Part shown: positions 60,526 to 64,000 of the stretch, one piece after another
Numbering within the stretch: position 1 is the first letter of the stretch
Layout: each line of letters starts with the position of its first letter
Assembly: GCA_913055605.1 (NCBI GenBank)
Contig: CAJXKJ010000012.1
Span: forward strand, 1-64,000
DNA length: 64,000 nt
DNA from: an uncultured Euryhalocaulis sp.
GTDB taxonomy: Bacteria; Pseudomonadota; Alphaproteobacteria; Caulobacterales; Maricaulaceae
Direction: 5' to 3'
Translations under genes and position numbers: made by a program
Notes under the pieces: model-generated
Seen by the model: the letters and a program-made list of their open reading frames with translations, nothing else
Told to the model about the DNA's origin: nothing
Database searches by the model: none

Positions 60526-61841
60526 AGACCAGACGCTGGGGTTCCCTGGACACGTTCACGCTGCTGATCCTGCTGATCGAGCTCAGTCAGGTCAGCTACT
60601 GGCCGCACGCCGTCAACGAATTCGGCCAGGAAGACCTGTTCCTGAACAAGGTCATTTCCTACGTCGTCATTCTGATTACGACCGGCTACATCCTGCTGCA
60701 CAGCAGGCGGCTCAGCGCCTTCCTGACAAAACGTGCATTTTTTGTCGTCACGGGCATCTTCGTGACGTGCGTCATGATGTCGTTTTTCTCGGACTATCAG
60801 TTCACCTCGATCCGTATCGTCACGAAGATCTTCATCCTGGCGATCGTGGTGTTAATCATGGTCGACCGGGACCGTGACAGGTTCACGAATATCCTGGCGG
60901 GTTACGCGGTGGTGTTCGGTCTCGTGAACCTGGCCGCTGTCATTCTCGTACCGGCCCATGCGGTGGAGACCGGTTGGTTGTCGCGCGCGGGAGACTGGCG
61001 AGGGCTGCTGCCGTTCCGCATCGCGTTCGGCGTGAACAGCAGCATCTTCCTGATCCTATTGCTGGCGCTCCTGATGAAGGGCGGCGCGCGGAACCGGGCG
61101 CTTCTGGGCCTCGGCGCGATTGTTCTGGCGGTCTGCGTCTACGGGTCCCAAAGCCGTATCGCCTGGGGCGGCGCCATCGCGGGCTGCGCCTTCGTGATGC
61201 TGGGCAGCGGCCTGGTCAGAATCCGGCGACGCGACCGCAAGTCGATAGCCATCACATTGGCGCTGCTGATCCCGTTCGGGATTTTTCTGGTCAGCGGCCC
61301 GCTGGCGGAGAGCCTTCTGGGAGCGGTCGGCCGCGACCTGACCTTCTCCGGCCGGACAGCGCTCTGGAATCACTTCTGGTCCGAAATCATGAGCCGGCCG
61401 ATCACCGGGTTCGGTGCCGGTGCGTTCTTCCAGGACCAGAGTTATCTCGCCCGCTTCTATGAACAGATGGGGTGGGGCGGCTTCATGACGGCCCATAACA
61501 GCTATGTGGAGTGGGGGCTCAGCGCCGGAATTCCGGGCCTTATCCTCTTTTCGCTCCTGATGCTGGGATATTACGGCCGGCTGGTGTCTCTCGCGGGCAA
61601 GGACGAAACCGCCGCAGGGCTCGCCGCCGTCGGGTGGGGGCCGATCGTTTCGCTTTCGACCGTTTTCCTCTCCGAAGGCGGCGTGTCCGGCATGGTGCTC
61701 TTTGTCGTGTTCTACACGCTGTGCCTGAACCCGGTTTCGCAGCGGTCTCCGCGCACGCGGTCAGCAGCGGCTCTGGAACCGTTCAATCCAGTGACCCTGC
61801 GAGGAGCGAGTCATACGACTCCTCGAGAAGGGACGTTCTGA
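60522..61841 (+). CDS. O-antigen polymerase/ligase-family protein (Wzy-like)
   Basis: The 439-residue protein has about ten membrane helices and the Wzy_C-type loop with FRIAFGVNSSIFLILL, GRTALWNHFWSEIMSRPITGFGAGAFF and AHNSYVEWGLSAGIPG. Coupling to the GH10 gene (ATGA) and closeness to the autokinase make it the better candidate for the repeat-unit polymerase of this locus. Its last 59 bases overlap the 3' end of the convergent glycosyltransferase gene. Confidence 0.87.
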   Translation: MKTRRWGSLDTFTLLILLIELSQVSYWPHAVNEFGQEDLFLNKVISYVVILITTGYILLHSRRLSAFLTKRAFFVVTGIFVTCVMMSFFSDYQFTSIRIVTKIFILAIVVLIMVDRDRDRFTNILAGYAVVFGLVNLAAVILVPAHAVETGWLSRAGDWRGLLPFRIAFGVNSSIFLILLLALLMKGGARNRALLGLGAIVLAVCVYGSQSRIAWGGAIAGCAFVMLGSGLVRIRRRDRKSIAITLALLIPFGIFLVSGPLAESLLGAVGRDLTFSGRTALWNHFWSEIMSRPITGFGAGAFFQDQSYLARFYEQMGWGGFMTAHNSYVEWGLSAGIPGLILFSLLMLGYYGRLVSLAGKDETAAGLAAVGWGPIVSLSTVFLSEGGVSGMVLFVVFYTLCLNPVSQRSPRTRSAAALEPFNPVTLRGASHTTPREGTF

Positions 61842-62925
61842 CCTTCAGGTCGAACAGGGTCCTCACCCTCCGGGCTGCGGCATCGCCCATCTGCCGCCGT
61901 ATCTGATCGTCCCCCAGCAGAGTCGCCAGATGCTGCGACAGCGCCTTCACGTCGCGCGACGGCGCCAGCAGGCCTGTGACGCCGTCCTCGACAGCTTCCG
62001 GAATAGGTCCTTGGGCGAACGAGACCGCCGGCACGCCCATCGCCTGCGCCTCGATCAGGGTCAGGCCGAAGCCTTCATTGTCCCCGGTTCGCGCCGGAAC
62101 GCTGGGCATGGAGAACACCTTCGCGCGGGCAAGCTCCTCGACCACGCGCGAATGCGGCTGGGCACCAAGGAAGGTCGCCCGGACGCCCGTCCACTCCGCC
62201 AGCGCCTCGTATTCGGCGCGCAGCGGCCCGTCGCCCAGGATACGCAATTCGGTTGACCGGTACGGTTCGGGCAGTGCCGCCACCGCCTCGATCAGATAGT
62301 TCAGGCCCTTCTTCTCGACGAGCCGGCCAACGAAGACGATCGCCTTGCGTGGCTCTTCCGCCGCCCGCCCGGTAAACGCCGTCAGATCAATGCCGAGATA
62401 GTGCGTCCGGACCTTATCCGCCGGATAGCCTTGAGCGATGGCTTGGTCCCGCAAATAGTCGGACACGGGGAGGAACAGCGCCGCCTCCTGCTGGAGCCTT
62501 TTGCGCTTGATAAGGAAATTCCACCCGACCGGCCCCATCCTGCGCAGGGCCGCATCGGAATAGGTGGCGTCATAACCGTGCAGCGTGACCACAAGGGGGA
62601 CGCCAAGGCGTTTCGCCACGGGCAGCATGTCGACCGCATCGATCGCGAAGTGGGCGTGAATGATCTCTGGCCTGACCGCCTCGATTGCCCGGAGGAAAGC
62701 TGGCGCGCGGCCGAGCAGTTTAAACGCCGCAATTTTTGCGCTGCTCCGGCCGTCGTCCTCCAGCAGGATCCGCCGCCGGCCGGAGAGGTCCATGCCCGAA
62801 TCCACGGCCCGCAAACCGGCAAATACGGGCTCGTAGCGGGTCAGGGAATCGTAGTGCTGACGGACGAAAGTCTGGGAGATCGGCAGCAGCCGATCACGAT
62901 AAATAAGGACGACCGGGCTGGGCAT
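61783..62925 (-). CDS. Glycosyltransferase family 4 protein
   Basis: The 380-residue GT-B enzyme has a first domain with LIYRDRLLPISQTFVRQHY and HAHFAIDAVDMLPVAKRL, and a second domain with IVFVGRLVEKKGLNYLIEAV, RILGDGPLRAEYEAL and the sugar-nucleotide loop EGFGLTLIEAQAMGVPAVSF. It adds a sugar to the lipid-linked repeat unit at the cytoplasmic face. ATG 62925 begins the usual GT-B N-terminus; the frame is open further upstream but only in sequence antisense to the methyltransferase gene. It is the only minus-strand gene of the distal locus. Confidence 0.9.
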   Translation of the reverse strand: MPSPVVLIYRDRLLPISQTFVRQHYDSLTRYEPVFAGLRAVDSGMDLSGRRRILLEDDGRSSAKIAAFKLLGRAPAFLRAIEAVRPEIIHAHFAIDAVDMLPVAKRLGVPLVVTLHGYDATYSDAALRRMGPVGWNFLIKRKRLQQEAALFLPVSDYLRDQAIAQGYPADKVRTHYLGIDLTAFTGRAAEEPRKAIVFVGRLVEKKGLNYLIEAVAALPEPYRSTELRILGDGPLRAEYEALAEWTGVRATFLGAQPHSRVVEELARAKVFSMPSVPARTGDNEGFGLTLIEAQAMGVPAVSFAQGPIPEAVEDGVTGLLAPSRDVKALSQHLATLLGDDQIRRQMGDAAARRVRTLFDLKVRTSLLEESYDSLLAGSLD

Positions 62926-62968
62926 GGCTACCGCTTCATGTTGCGGTGCGGTATAAAGGAAGGCGCGG

Positions 62969-63811
62969 ATGGAGGGAAGGTTGTTGGCGACACCTGAGCG
63001 GGCCGCCCCGGCGGCCGGACAAGGCGCGCCAGGCGAGGGCGGGGCAATCGGGCGGCCTGATGGCAGCGCGCCTGCTGCGGGCGTTCCTTTTGCCGCCAAG
63101 TCCTGGCGCCCGACAAAACTCGAAAAATCCGGCGCGAGCTGGCGCGCTTCGCGCGCTGCCGTTCCGGTTTCCTCCCGCCTCCTTGGCGACCTCATGGCGC
63201 GGTCCTATGAGGACCTGATCTCGCGGCATGCGCGCGGCGACCTGGTCGACCTGGGATGCGGTAACGCGCCGCTGGCCGGAATATACGGGCCGCTGGTCGA
63301 TACGGTCGTGTGGGCCGACTGGCCCAACAGCCCGCATACCGAGATCCAGCTCGATCAGGGGGTAGACCTGAACCAGCCCCTACCGTTCGGGGACCAGAGC
63401 TTCGACACCATTATTCTGTCCGACGTGCTGGAGCATATCGCGCGGCCCCAGTCTTTGCTGGCGGAAATCAACAGGGTCTTGCGACCGGGCGGGCGCCTGA
63501 TCGCGGGCGTGCCCTATATGTATCATCTGCACGAAGAGCCATTCGACTATTACCGCTACACCAAATACGCGATCCGCTTCATGGCGGAGGAGGCGGGGCT
63601 GGAGGCTGAGGAGATTCACCAGCCGAGCGGCGGGGTCGATGTCCTCTTCGATGTCTTCGGGAAGCTGACCTACCACTCGAAGGTCAAGGCGGCCTCGGTC
63701 TGCGTCTATCTCTTGTACAAGCTGATCGGACCCGTGGCGCACAGGCTCACCAGAAAGCGGTATGAGCAAATGCCGCTCAGCTACACGTTCATTCTACGCA
63801 AACCGGCCTGA
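62969..63811 (+). CDS. Class I SAM-dependent methyltransferase
   Basis: The 280-residue protein has the SAM-binding motif VDLGCGNAPLAGIYG, then FDTIILSDVLEHIARP and LRPGGRLIAGVPYMYHLHEEP. The first 75 residues are of low complexity and Ala/Pro/Gly-rich, which is odd for the family, but AAAGGA about 9 nt before ATG 62969 supports this start. Members in such loci methylate sugars or lipid-linked glycans. The tail (YKLIGPVAHRL) is partly hydrophobic. It lies 30 bp before the flippase gene and is divergent from the glycosyltransferase. Confidence 0.85.
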   Translation: MEGRLLATPERAAPAAGQGAPGEGGAIGRPDGSAPAAGVPFAAKSWRPTKLEKSGASWRASRAAVPVSSRLLGDLMARSYEDLISRHARGDLVDLGCGNAPLAGIYGPLVDTVVWADWPNSPHTEIQLDQGVDLNQPLPFGDQSFDTIILSDVLEHIARPQSLLAEINRVLRPGGRLIAGVPYMYHLHEEPFDYYRYTKYAIRFMAEEAGLEAEEIHQPSGGVDVLFDVFGKLTYHSKVKAASVCVYLLYKLIGPVAHRLTRKRYEQMPLSYTFILRKPA

Positions 63812-63841
63812 CGACCGCCTGAGGTCTGGAGTTCGCAGGAA

Positions 63842-64000
63842 ATGTCGGCGCTCAACAGCGACTCCTCCTCATCCGTTCCCATGCGGACCACCGGTCACGC
63901 CATGATCTGGGCGGGCGGCGGCCGGGCCATTCGCGCTGGCATGCAGGTGCTCTATGTCGTTCTGCTGGCGCGCGCGATCTCGCCGGAGCTTCTGGCATCG
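63842..64000 (+). CDS. Polysaccharide flippase (Wzx-like), truncated by window end
   Basis: ATG 63842 opens a frame that runs without stop to base 64000, giving 53 residues. After a polar start of about 30 residues comes GGGRAIRAGMQVLYVVLLARAI, the usual first helix of polysaccharide/oligosaccharide flippases of the MOP superfamily. It should move the lipid-linked repeat unit across the inner membrane. AGGAA directly precedes the ATG. The rest is beyond the window, so the family call rests on the first helix and the context. Confidence 0.65.
   Translation, partial: MSALNSDSSSSVPMRTTGHAMIWAGGGRAIRAGMQVLYVVLLARAISPELLAS

Overview
The window is GC-rich, gene-dense DNA from an alphaproteobacterium. 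The evidence is an RpoE/ChrR-type sigma/anti-sigma pair, many 4-bp (ATGA/GTGA) gene overlaps, Tat-exported redox and hydrolytic enzymes, and an SLBB export protein plus tyrosine autokinase exopolysaccharide locus. The gene mix suits a Caulobacterales/Hyphomonadaceae/Maricaulaceae/Parvularculaceae-like relative, but the family is a guess. Coding density is close to complete. No gap without a gene exceeds 300 bases. I saw no tRNA, rRNA, CRISPR array, insertion sequence or phage gene.

Layout. 1-4.2 kb: the end of a parvulin-type isomerase gene, a HupE/UreJ-family membrane protein, and a Tat-exported molybdopterin aldehyde-oxidase-like subunit without its usual iron-sulfur partner. 4.3-9.6 kb: a phosphorelay made of a PilJ/PAS/GAF hybrid kinase, a single receiver, and an Hpt-REC-REC protein. 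9.6-16.3 kb: a sugar-type oxidoreductase, an SSS sodium symporter, a secreted GH3 glucosidase and a secreted carboxylesterase. 16.3-22.7 kb: an uncharacterised catabolic-looking group (serine hydrolase, SDR, SnoaL-like, MBL lactonase, PYROXD2/CrtI-type flavoenzyme with a coupled 72-aa protein, MFS transporter). 22.9-28.1 kb: an ABC ATPase, a permease fused to an M1 aminopeptidase, and a DUF2062 protein. 28.1-36.9 kb: an ExoP-like GH3 enzyme, then an operon of degenerate MBL protein, DUF1592-type protein with two CxxCH motifs, DUF1552 protein and ankyrin protein.

36.9-42.9 kb holds a five-gene operon with every junction overlapping (FAD oxidoreductase, DUF1365, CFA-synthase-like methyltransferase, chalcone-isomerase-like protein, SDR). 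It is divergent from an ECF sigma factor and a ChrR-type anti-sigma factor. Both directions carry TGATCC-N16-CGTA, which matches the RpoE/ECF11 promoter pattern, so this looks like a compact, self-regulated singlet-oxygen/membrane-lipid module. 42.9-48.7 kb: an alpha-carbonic anhydrase, then a secreted operon of three related proteins of unknown function, a carboxylesterase and a DUF6152 protein.

49-64 kb is an envelope polysaccharide locus: galE, an O-antigen ligase-like protein, a TPR-like protein, a LapG-like cysteine-protease lipoprotein, a PPP phosphatase, an SLBB export lipoprotein, an Ala/Gly-rich secreted protein, an outer-membrane beta-barrel, a Wzc-like tyrosine autokinase, a GH10 enzyme, a Wzy-like polymerase, a glycosyltransferase, a methyltransferase and the start of a flippase cut by the window edge. 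Together these make a nearly complete Wzx/Wzy-type synthesis and export pathway.

The strongest candidates for something little described are the RpoE-controlled lipid operon with its mirrored promoters, the DUF1592/DUF1552/ankyrin/degenerate-MBL operon, the secreted three-paralogue operon, and the Ala/Gly-rich secreted protein with its shared upstream motif in the polysaccharide locus.
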